Below the pieces are notes generated by a model, which saw only the letters and a program-made list of their open reading frames with translations, ran no database searches and was not told the DNA's origin. Below, piece by piece: positions 1 to 5,234 of a DNA stretch of 20,353 nt. Location: positions 1-20,353 of the forward strand of contig JALNZF010000041.1 of the NCBI GenBank assembly GCA_023229435.1, read 5' to 3'. The first letter of the stretch is position 1; every line of letters begins with the position of its first letter. The position numbers and the translations under genes are program-made. The DNA comes from Nitrospirota bacterium. GTDB lineage: Bacteria; Nitrospirota; UBA9217.

Positions 1-196
1 AACAGAATGAAACTACGGCAATTGTATGGATGTTGCTGACTGCGGAAAAACATCGACGAGATAATTTCATTTTTTCGTCACAGGGTGGGTTTTTTCACTT
101 GACAGGGAGCCTTCAAATGGGTGACCCCAAATGATTCCGTGTCGGTGAAAAGCGTGGAAGCTACTATGTCCTGGCGGAAAGAAAATGAGCCATGTT

Positions 197-281
197 TGAG
201 ACATATGAGACATCCCGCTCTATGCTCTGCATCACGAGACAGTCTTTCAAGTTATGGGACAATTATGGGACATATGAGACA
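197..281. promoter_or_regulatory. Array of six YGRGACA direct motifs
   Basis: TGAGACA occurs at 197-203, 206-212 and 275-281, TGGGACA at 255-261 and 266-272, and CGAGACA at 235-241. The start-to-start distances are 9, 29, 20, 11 and 9 bp, so the copies stay close to whole helical turns. The 14-mer GACATATGAGACAT is present exactly twice (200-213 and 269-282). Phased same-direction copies suggest cooperative binding sites for a transcription regulator, perhaps enhancer-type sites. No partner regulator or promoter is identified; this is inference from spacing alone. Confidence 0.35.
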
Positions 282-341
282 TGAAGGCCCGCAGGTTGGC
301 CTGAATGTTCTTCGAAAAACCGAAGCGTTAACTGAGAACCT

Positions 342-370
342 GTTGGGCAAGGTGAGTCGTTTTGCCCAAC
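342..370. repeat. Small inverted repeat (hairpin)
   Basis: GTTGGGCAA at 342-350 is the exact reverse complement of TTGCCCAAC at 362-370, separated by 11 nt. No T-run follows on either strand, so it is not a classic intrinsic terminator. Sequences of the GTTGGGCAAA type are common as dispersed intergenic elements in bacteria, so this may be a repeat remnant. Confidence 0.4.
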
Positions 371-407
371 CTACGCGACTCGCGGAACTGCCGCATTAGG
401 AAATAAC

Positions 408-566
408 ATGCCAGAGACCATCCTCATAGTAGACGATGATGAGAGCGTGCGGAACAATCTCGCCGACGTGATGCAGGTCGAGGGATACGAGGTCGTGACC
501 GTTGCGTCGGCGCGGTGGATTGGCGATCAAAAGCCGCTGGAGGTCCCTGAATGCGATCTCCACTGA
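408..566 (+). pseudogene. Truncated response-regulator receiver fragment
   Basis: An ATG at 408 opens a 52-codon frame. Its first 35 or so residues are a clear response-regulator receiver N-terminus: ILIVDDDESVRNNL with the acidic DDD cluster, followed by VEGYEVVTVASA, which fits the first beta-alpha-beta of a CheY fold. After about residue 36 the frame no longer looks like a receiver domain and stops at 564-566. The phosphoacceptor Asp region, the rest of the fold and any output domain are missing. I read it as a 5' remnant left by a deletion or an insertion-related rearrangement. The upstream GGAAATAAC is a usable ribosome site, so a short peptide could still be made. Which regulator class it came from cannot be told; the start resembles NtrC-type regulators. 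Confidence 0.7.
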
Positions 567-624
567 GCCCGGAACTTTTAAGCAGTTTGGCCCATCCAAA
601 TCATTTCCTTTAAGGAGTGTTTTC

Positions 625-1173
625 ATGAACAGATTGTATTCAGTCGCCATTCTCGCGATATTCGTTCTGCACGCCGCAACGGCCGCTGCGGACAGCAGGA
701 GTAGACTCCAGGCGGCGGGCGACATCATTACCGACCTTTTGCCGCTGGCGGCGTTAGGGACCGCGTATTTCAAGGGCGACAGCGACGGGGGAAAGCAGTG
801 GCTGCGCGACACGGTGCTCCATGAGGTCCTCTATACCGGCCTTGTCCTCGGCTTCAACGAAACCAGCCTTGGTAAGCGGCCGAACGGCGGTCCCTACAGT
901 TTTCCGTCCGGACACGCCGGCTTCGTGTTTGCGCAGGCCGGATTCCTGCAGGAGCGCTACGGCTGGAGGTATGGCGCGCCGGCCCTGTTGCTGGCAGCTA
1001 CCGTGAGCTATATCCGTGTCGACATACGCAAGCATCACTGGCGCGATGTCATCGCCGGCGGTGCGCTGGGCTACGGCTGCGCCTGGCTCACGGTAACTCC
1101 CCTGAATGCGATCCATCTGGCGCCGATCATTGGGCCGGACTGGCTGGGTATTCGTTATGAGCGATCATTCTGA
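625..1173 (+). CDS. PAP2-family phosphatase, exported/membrane
   Basis: This encodes a 182-residue type 2 phosphatidic acid phosphatase-like protein. The start at 625 is chosen because AAGGAG lies at 612-617 and a signal-peptide-like hydrophobic segment (about residues 5-22, ending AAA-DS) follows; the frame is open further upstream but has no ribosome site there. The PAP2 signature is visible: RP at residues 85-86, PSGH at 94-97 (catalytic His97), and R131-x5-H137-x3-D141. The Lys of the usual KX6RP motif is not at its normal place. Two hydrophobic stretches, about 116-130 and 143-158, fit the small membrane bundle. Family members remove phosphate from lipids such as undecaprenyl diphosphate, phosphatidic acid or lipid A. 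The substrate here is unknown. The gene stands alone on the plus strand. Confidence 0.85.
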   Translation: MNRLYSVAILAIFVLHAATAAADSRSRLQAAGDIITDLLPLAALGTAYFKGDSDGGKQWLRDTVLHEVLYTGLVLGFNETSLGKRPNGGPYSFPSGHAGFVFAQAGFLQERYGWRYGAPALLLAATVSYIRVDIRKHHWRDVIAGGALGYGCAWLTVTPLNAIHLAPIIGPDWLGIRYERSF

Positions 1174-1428
1174 GCAGTCGGGATAGCAATGGAGGACTTA
1201 CGTTGGATTATAAATTTCTTGCTGGGTTTAAACGCACCTCTTATTATCATTCGCTCGGTCGTGCTTCATGTATGATATGAGATATATCGAAAGGAAGAAC
1301 AGTGCCTAATAAGCGGCTCAAGACCGACGCGCAAAAACGCGCGTCTTAGCCGATCCCGTGAGAATGAGCCATGCCTGAATCCAAAACCGCACGTCTCACT
1401 CGCGCAAGGAACCCTATGCCCGCATTCA

Positions 1429-1523
1429 TTCGTGGCTTCGTGGCTTTGTGTGAGAATAAAATCTTTTGATTTTAAAAATCGTCGTTGAGTTATACTTTCC
1501 CTCTTTGTGCCCCTGTGTGAGAA
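1429..1523. repeat. Degenerate direct repeats upstream of the Y-family polymerase
   Basis: TTCGTGGCT at 1429-1437 is followed by TCGTGGCT at 1438-1445 and TTGTGTGAGAA at 1446-1456. A related block reading CTTTGTGCCCCTGTGTGAGA follows at about 1503-1522, immediately before the polymerase ATG. Between the blocks is an AT-rich stretch. The repeats overlap the region where the promoter and ribosome site should be. Confidence 0.4.
1466..1495 (+). promoter_or_regulatory. Weak promoter candidate for the Y-family polymerase
   Basis: TTGATT at 1466-1471 and TTATAC at 1490-1495 are separated by 18 bp and could serve as -35 and -10 elements in an AT-rich segment ahead of the polymerase. The match is modest and no LexA-like operator was recognised, so SOS control cannot be claimed. 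Confidence 0.25.
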
Positions 1524-1527
1524 AAAC

Positions 1528-2841
1528 ATGACCGACCAATTCATATCCCTCTCCTCGTGGCCCCAGGCGATCATGCATATCGACGCCGACGCCTTTTTTG
1601 CCTCCTGCGAGCAGGCGATCCATCCCGAGCTCAAAGGGAGGCCGGTGATCTGCGGCAAAGAGCGCGGCATCGTAGCCGCAGCGAGCTATGAGGCCAAGGC
1701 GCGCGGCGTGCAGCGCGGGGTCCGGCTCTCCGACGTGAAGAAGATCTGTCCCGATGCCGTGATCCTGCCATCGGACTACGAGACCTACAGTCTTTTTTCC
1801 ATTCGCATGTTCGAGATCCTTCGACGGTTCTCCCCCGACGTGGAGGAATATTCAATCGACGAGGCCTTCGTGGACCTGTCCGGACTCAGGCGGAGCTATC
1901 ATGGCTCGTATGAAATGATCGCCAATACGATGCGCAAGACTATCGAGACGGAGATGGGGATCACCGTATCGGCCGGGGTAAGCCTTTCCAAGGTCCTTGC
2001 CAAGATCGGATCAAAGCACAATAAGCCGAACGGCCTCACCATGATCCCGGGAAGGGACATTCATCGTTATCTGGAGAAACTGCCTGTTGAAAAGGTCTGG
2101 GGCATAGGGGCGAACACGGCGGCATTTCTGAAAAAGCACGGGATCACGACCGCTTTAGAGTTCGCAAAAAAAGACGAGGACTTCGTAAAAAAACATCTGT
2201 CAAAGCCCTATCAGGAGATCTGGAACGAACTGAACGGCAGGAGCGTGTACCCTGTCACCACGGAGACAAAAAGCAGCTACCAGTCGATAAGCAAGGCCAG
2301 GACCTTTACGCCGCCATCCATGGACGAGGGGTTTGTCTTTGCCCAACTCTCCAAGAACCTGGAAAATGCCTGCATCAAGGCGAGGAGATACAAGCTTGCG
2401 GCCGCGCGGATCATCGTGTTCCTCAGAAATCAGGATTTTACGAGCGAGGGAGTGGAGATCAAGCTGAGCCGGCCTACTGCCTATCCCGTGGAGCTGTTCG
2501 GGCTCCTGCGCCAGGGCTTTGGGCAGGTGTTCCAATCCCGGACCTTATACCGTCAGACAGGGGTCGTGCTTTCCGGCCTGGTCGCGGAGAACGGGGTCCA
2601 GTTCGGCCTTTTCGATGACACAACAAAGATCGAGAAGATGGCCAGGGTCTACAGCGTTGTTGACGAGCTCTCGGCAAAGTACGGAAAGCATACCATTCAG
2701 CACGCGGCGAGCCTGTTGACGAAGCTCCAGGCACAGCATGAGGGAGAGCGGGGCGATGTTCCAATAAGACGAGCGGACCTGTTCAAAGGTGAAACCAGGC
2801 GGCAGCGGCTGGGGCTGCCCTTGCTGCATGTGAAGGTGTGA
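1528..2841 (+). CDS. dinB: Y-family DNA polymerase (Pol IV/DinB-like)
   Basis: This encodes a 437-residue translesion polymerase. Catalytic acids are visible: D19 in HIDADAFF and D111-E112 in YSIDEAF, with the adjacent FF (23-24) at the steric-gate position. A helix-hairpin-helix thumb (about 183-215, VEKVWGIGANTAAFL) and the little-finger domain follow. The motif QFGLF at 358-362 matches the QxxLF sliding-clamp-binding consensus, but it is followed by about 75 more residues rather than lying at the very C-terminus as in E. coli DinB. Family members copy past damaged bases with low fidelity. The ATG at 1528 is preceded by GTGAGAAAAAC, a weak ribosome site; a GTG at 1507 and an ATG at 1573 are alternatives. 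The gene is convergent with dcd and ends directly against a heptad repeat array. Confidence 0.92.
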   Translation: MTDQFISLSSWPQAIMHIDADAFFASCEQAIHPELKGRPVICGKERGIVAAASYEAKARGVQRGVRLSDVKKICPDAVILPSDYETYSLFSIRMFEILRRFSPDVEEYSIDEAFVDLSGLRRSYHGSYEMIANTMRKTIETEMGITVSAGVSLSKVLAKIGSKHNKPNGLTMIPGRDIHRYLEKLPVEKVWGIGANTAAFLKKHGITTALEFAKKDEDFVKKHLSKPYQEIWNELNGRSVYPVTTETKSSYQSISKARTFTPPSMDEGFVFAQLSKNLENACIKARRYKLAAARIIVFLRNQDFTSEGVEIKLSRPTAYPVELFGLLRQGFGQVFQSRTLYRQTGVVLSGLVAENGVQFGLFDDTTKIEKMARVYSVVDELSAKYGKHTIQHAASLLTKLQAQHEGERGDVPIRRADLFKGETRRQRLGLPLLHVKV

Positions 2842-2886
2842 GGTTCAGGGTTCAGGGTTCAGGGTTCAGGGTTCAGGGTTCAGGGT
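2842..2886. repeat. Heptad tandem repeat (GGTTCAG)6.4
   Basis: Six perfect copies of GGTTCAG run from 2842 to 2883, followed by a partial GGT. The array starts at the base right after the polymerase stop codon. A second array of the same unit lies at 9902-9936. About 40 bp downstream are motifs of the opposite sense (TGAACC), so a transcript could fold back on itself. Confidence 0.9.
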
Positions 2887-2926
2887 CTTCTTCAAATCAT
2901 TAAATCATTCGATCTTCATGACTTCC

Positions 2927-2960
2927 AACCTTGAACCGTGAACCCGGAACTTTGAACCCG
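2927..2960. repeat. TTGAACC-type motifs, partner of the GGTTCAG array
   Basis: AACCTTGAACCGTGAAC at 2927-2943 is followed by CCGGAACTTTGAACCC. The unit is roughly the reverse complement of the GGTTCAG array, giving a loose inverted repeat with a loop of about 40 nt in the gap between the convergent polymerase and dcd genes. The exact 17-mer recurs at 20206-20222. It may act as a bidirectional transcription stop. Confidence 0.55.
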
Positions 2961-2969
2961 TGTTGTTCG

Positions 2970-3488
2970 TCAGGGTTTCACCTGCTCGATAAATCTCCCC
3001 CGATAGGTGGCATGACCCTCGCATTTTTCAAATATGAACTGGCAGATCCTGGTGCCCGGATATAACGCCAACGGTCCATATCCCATATTTACTATTTCCA
3101 GTACCTGATGGTTGGAGATGCCGGGATGCATAAAACCAGCGGTAACATGAACCGTCAGTCCAAAACGCGCGAATCTGCTTCTCCCTTCAAGCCGGCCGGA
3201 TATGTTGTCGGCAAGAGTTACCTTTTCTTTCGTGATCCCCAGGATCATCTCGCCCGGCTTGATAACGATATGATCGCCGTCTTTCACATGAACAACCCTG
3301 GTTATGTCCTGAAAATGAGAATCATTTTTTACGTGATAGATCTTTGATTGCTTTTTAAAAACCCTGAAATCATTACCGAGAGAAAGATCGATCGAACCGG
3401 GTCCGATCTGCGATTTGTCGAGCGGTTCGACCTTGATCGATCCATTTTTTAAAGCTTTAATGATTTCTTTCCCGATCAATACACTCAT
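2970..3488 (-). CDS. dcd: dCTP deaminase (possibly bifunctional dUTP-forming/hydrolysing)
   Basis: This encodes a 172-residue protein of the dUTPase-like trimeric fold that deaminates dCTP in pyrimidine deoxynucleotide synthesis. Catalytic positions of the E. coli enzyme are kept: Ser104 and Arg108 in GRSRFAR, equivalent to S111 and R115, and Glu131 in QVLEI, equivalent to E138. The N-terminal QIGPGSIDLSLG and the HVTAG segment are also typical. The second Ser of the usual RSSLAR motif is Arg here. The HVTAG-x-x-x-PG segment resembles both monofunctional and bifunctional (DCD-DUT) enzymes, so I cannot say whether it also hydrolyses dUTP. The start ATG (3488) has AGGGG about 10 nt upstream. 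The gene faces the polymerase gene and stands apart from the next minus-strand gene. Confidence 0.9.
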   Translation of the reverse strand: MSVLIGKEIIKALKNGSIKVEPLDKSQIGPGSIDLSLGNDFRVFKKQSKIYHVKNDSHFQDITRVVHVKDGDHIVIKPGEMILGITKEKVTLADNISGRLEGRSRFARFGLTVHVTAGFMHPGISNHQVLEIVNMGYGPLALYPGTRICQFIFEKCEGHATYRGRFIEQVKP

Positions 3489-3539
3489 GGTATTTTAGCC
3501 CCTTTTTGAAACTGTTCCACAAATGCCATCAGCCCGGCT

Positions 3540-3567
3540 TGTCATTCTGAGCGCAGCGAAGAATCTT
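3540..3567. repeat. Dispersed GTCATTCTGAGC-type repeat
   Basis: The stretch from about 3540, GTCATTCTGAGCGCAGCGAA followed by GAATC, matches a short intergenic motif that I know as widespread in many unrelated bacterial genomes. A related fragment, CCGCGAAGAATCCTG, follows at about 3592. It lies between the nitrilase-family gene and dcd, in the likely 5' region of dcd. Its function is unknown. Confidence 0.5.
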
Positions 3568-3628
3568 GTTTTCAGCGCCTCAGGATAAACTCCGCGAAGA
3601 ATCCTGCTTTTTACCGGCAGCTTCCCCC

Positions 3629-3711
3629 CCCCTCACCCCAACCCTCTCCCTCGGAGGGGAGAGGGAGCACTTCGTAGCCCCTCCCTCGACGGGAGGGGTT
3701 GGGGAGGGTGA
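3629..3711. repeat. C/G-rich inverted-repeat element
   Basis: The arm CCCTCACCCCAACCCTCTCC (3630-3649) pairs closely with GGGAGGGGTTGGGGAGGGTG (3691-3710). Two smaller hairpins sit inside: CCCTCTCCC/GGGGAGAGGG and CCCCTCCC/GGGAGGGG (3679-3697). The element lies about 55 bp beyond the 3' end of the nitrilase-family gene and could end its transcription. Such CCCTCACCCC elements are found as dispersed repeats in many genomes. Confidence 0.75.
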
Positions 3712-3766
3712 TAGTCAGGCATAGACCGGGATGTATTTTTTTTTGAAAGGCGCACGCCCAGCCGCA

Positions 3767-4573
3767 TTATTTCACCAGATCGCCATACTCGCCGGGCTTG
3801 CGGTTCTTGAGGAATCCCCAGGTCTCCGTGGCGGCGGCGCGTTCCGCGAGGTCGATATCGGCAAGAACGATCGCTTCCTTGCCGCCGGCAAGCTCGGATG
3901 CCATCTCGCCCCAGGGATCCACGCAGAAGCTCCTGCCGTAGAACGAGACGCCGTCCTCCTGCCCCACACGGTTGACCCGGAAGATGAACATATTGTTGGC
4001 AAAGGCGTTGGCGCATATGGCCCGTTCCCAGAGGTTGTGCGTATTGAGCGACGAGGCTGTCGGCGCGAACACGACCTCGGCGCCCTTGAGCGCGAGGACC
4101 CGGCTGCCCTCGGGGAAAAGATTGTCCCAGCAGATCTGGACGCCGATCCTGCCCTGCGACGTCTCGAACACGGGGATCCCGGAGTCTCCGTTGGAAAAGT
4201 AGAATTGTTCGCGATAGAAGGGAATATTCGGAAGGTGCAGTTTGCGGTAGATGCCGAGCTGTTTGCCGCAATCAAAGACCGCCGCGCTGTTGAAGTATTT
4301 TCCGCTGACGGATTCGAAGAACGGGACAATGAGCACGGCCCCGGTCTTCTCGGAAACCTGTTGGAACCGGCCGAGGGTCCCGCCCAGCGAGCTGAGTGCC
4401 CATGAGAAGTGAGCCTGGTTTTCCTTTTTCGGGAACCAGGTGTTCAGGAACAGTTCGGGATAGCAGATGACCCTGGCGTCCTTTTCAGCCGCCACCTCGG
4501 CCATTTCCACGGCGCGCTGGATGTTCCTTTCAACGTCCGGACCAGCGCTGATCTGTATACCGGCTATTCGCAT
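3767..4573 (-). CDS. Nitrilase-superfamily C-N hydrolase
   Basis: This encodes a 268-residue amidohydrolase of the carbon-nitrogen hydrolase family. The Glu-Lys-Cys triad is clear: Glu40 in CYPELF, Lys111 in YRKLHLP and Cys148 in QICWDNLFPE. The closest look is to N-carbamoylputrescine amidase / beta-ureidopropionase-type members (YRKxHxP, FYREQFYF, CWDxxxPE), but the substrate cannot be fixed from sequence; polyamine synthesis or omega-amidase roles are possible. The start is set at 4573 because GAGGGA lies 7 nt upstream and the protein then begins MRIAGIQIS, as the family does; the frame is open further upstream without a ribosome site. No polyamine gene lies next to it. Length is normal for the family. 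Confidence 0.87.
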   Translation of the reverse strand: MRIAGIQISAGPDVERNIQRAVEMAEVAAEKDARVICYPELFLNTWFPKKENQAHFSWALSSLGGTLGRFQQVSEKTGAVLIVPFFESVSGKYFNSAAVFDCGKQLGIYRKLHLPNIPFYREQFYFSNGDSGIPVFETSQGRIGVQICWDNLFPEGSRVLALKGAEVVFAPTASSLNTHNLWERAICANAFANNMFIFRVNRVGQEDGVSFYGRSFCVDPWGEMASELAGGKEAIVLADIDLAERAAATETWGFLKNRKPGEYGDLVK

Positions 4574-4675
4574 GGAACATTCCCTCTGACGCGATCGTAT
4601 CAAAATACCTGCGGCAAACTAATGGTGCCGAAGCAAGTTAATTGAACTTATAAAAAGTCTAAATATTGTATATTC

Positions 4676-4755
4676 CGTCATTCCCGTGCAAACGGGAATC
4701 CAGTATTTTTTTATATATCCCTGACCCCTGGATACCCGCTTTCGCGGGTATGACG
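4676..4755. repeat. CGTCATTCCCG palindromic intergenic element
   Basis: The left part CGTCATTCCCGTG plus GGGAATCCAG (4676-4702) is mirrored on the right by CTGGATACCCGC plus GCGGGTATGACG (about 4727-4755), with an AT-rich middle. Each half is itself a small hairpin (CCCGTgcaaACGGG; CCCGCtttcGCGGG). This is a well-known class of dispersed element in bacteria. It sits 24 bp downstream of the small exported OB-fold gene on the minus strand, where it could serve as a transcript end. Confidence 0.75.
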
Positions 4756-4778
4756 ACTTCTTACGAAACCATCGAGCC

Positions 4779-5207
4779 TTACTTTTGCATCGGCACGAGC
4801 TTTTCCGCTTTTATGATCGGCTTCCCCGTGCTCCCAAAAATCACTTTGCCCTGGACAACAATGCGCTCGCCTTGCGACTTATCGGGAGAAGACCCGGTCG
4901 GCATGCGTCCGGTGACATAGATGCAGCCTGTTTCATCCTCCAGGATCCAATCGCTTCTCGTAAGCATTGTGGAGGATGCGCATTTACCGGTCCAGCCCCG
5001 ATTAATTCCCTGCACCGTGACATCCTTGCCCTCAAAGCTCCGGGTATCATCAAGTATCCGCTTTATCGTGATATTGGTTTCCTTGCCCGCAACTTCCTTA
5101 GAGGGGGCATGCGCCCCCGAGGCCTGTGCGCCATTTATCGCCGTGCATAAAAAAAACAATACGCAACTCATCAATAGAGATGTCAGCCTTTGCAAAGAGT
5201 ATTGCAT
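4779..5207 (-). CDS. Small exported OB-fold (tRNA_anti-like) protein
   Basis: This encodes a 142-residue protein with a signal peptide (hydrophobic about 8-23, then AINGAQA-S). The mature part, about 46-140, reads as a single OB-fold: ITIKRILDD, GKDVTVQG, SDWILEDETGCIYVTG, GERIVVQGKV, KPIIKAEKLV. Two cysteines (76 and 95) could form a disulfide. Exported OB domains of this type are often of unknown role; some bind ligands, metals or oligosaccharides. The ATG has GGGAG 9 nt upstream. It starts 27 nt after the stop of the C11 peptidase gene, so both are probably on one transcript and may work together outside the cytoplasm. I do not recognise a named gene. Confidence 0.75.
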   Translation of the reverse strand: MQYSLQRLTSLLMSCVLFFLCTAINGAQASGAHAPSKEVAGKETNITIKRILDDTRSFEGKDVTVQGINRGWTGKCASSTMLTRSDWILEDETGCIYVTGRMPTGSSPDKSQGERIVVQGKVIFGSTGKPIIKAEKLVPMQK

Positions 5208-5234
5208 CAGTATTTTCTCCCTGTGGTTGCCGGT

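Larger units (their letters stand above)
1..407. other. Gene-poor left edge with phased motif array
   Basis: I see no convincing gene here. An open frame at 121-399 has no recognisable domain and no good ribosome site. The stretch instead holds a set of YGRGACA motifs (197-281) and a small inverted repeat (342-370), each listed separately. The sequence TTGACA near 99 resembles a -35 box, but I find no matching -10 at normal spacing. The region precedes a receiver-domain fragment, so it may be the remains of a regulatory upstream region. Confidence 0.5.
1174..1527. other. Gene-poor gap before the Y-family polymerase
   Basis: No supported gene lies here. A 28-codon frame at 1189-1275 encodes a hydrophobic peptide, but its ribosome site is weak. 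An imperfect hairpin lies at 1314-1352: CGGCT pairs with AGCCG and ACGCGC with GCGCGT, with unpaired bases between, but no T-run follows. From 1429 the sequence becomes a run of degenerate TTCGTGGCT / TTTGTGTGAGAA repeats that continues up to the polymerase start. Confidence 0.5.

Noticed and set aside
121..399. Open frame of 92 codons at the left edge
   Set aside because: It starts with GTG without a ribosome site, has no domain-like pattern and runs through the direct-motif array.
396..812. Minus-strand open frame opposite the receiver stub and phosphatase
   Set aside because: It overlaps two better supported plus-strand reading frames and shows no family motif.
1189..1275. 28-residue hydrophobic peptide frame after the PAP2 phosphatase
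   Set aside because: Only a weak GGGA precedes it and short hydrophobic frames are common by chance; no support from context.
1466..1528. LexA (SOS) box upstream of the Y-family polymerase
   Set aside because: No palindrome of the CTGT-N8-ACAG or other known LexA type was seen in the upstream sequence.
2842..2886. CRISPR or telomere-like reading of the GGTTCAG array
   Set aside because: The units are contiguous 7-mers without spacers, and the site is internal between two genes.
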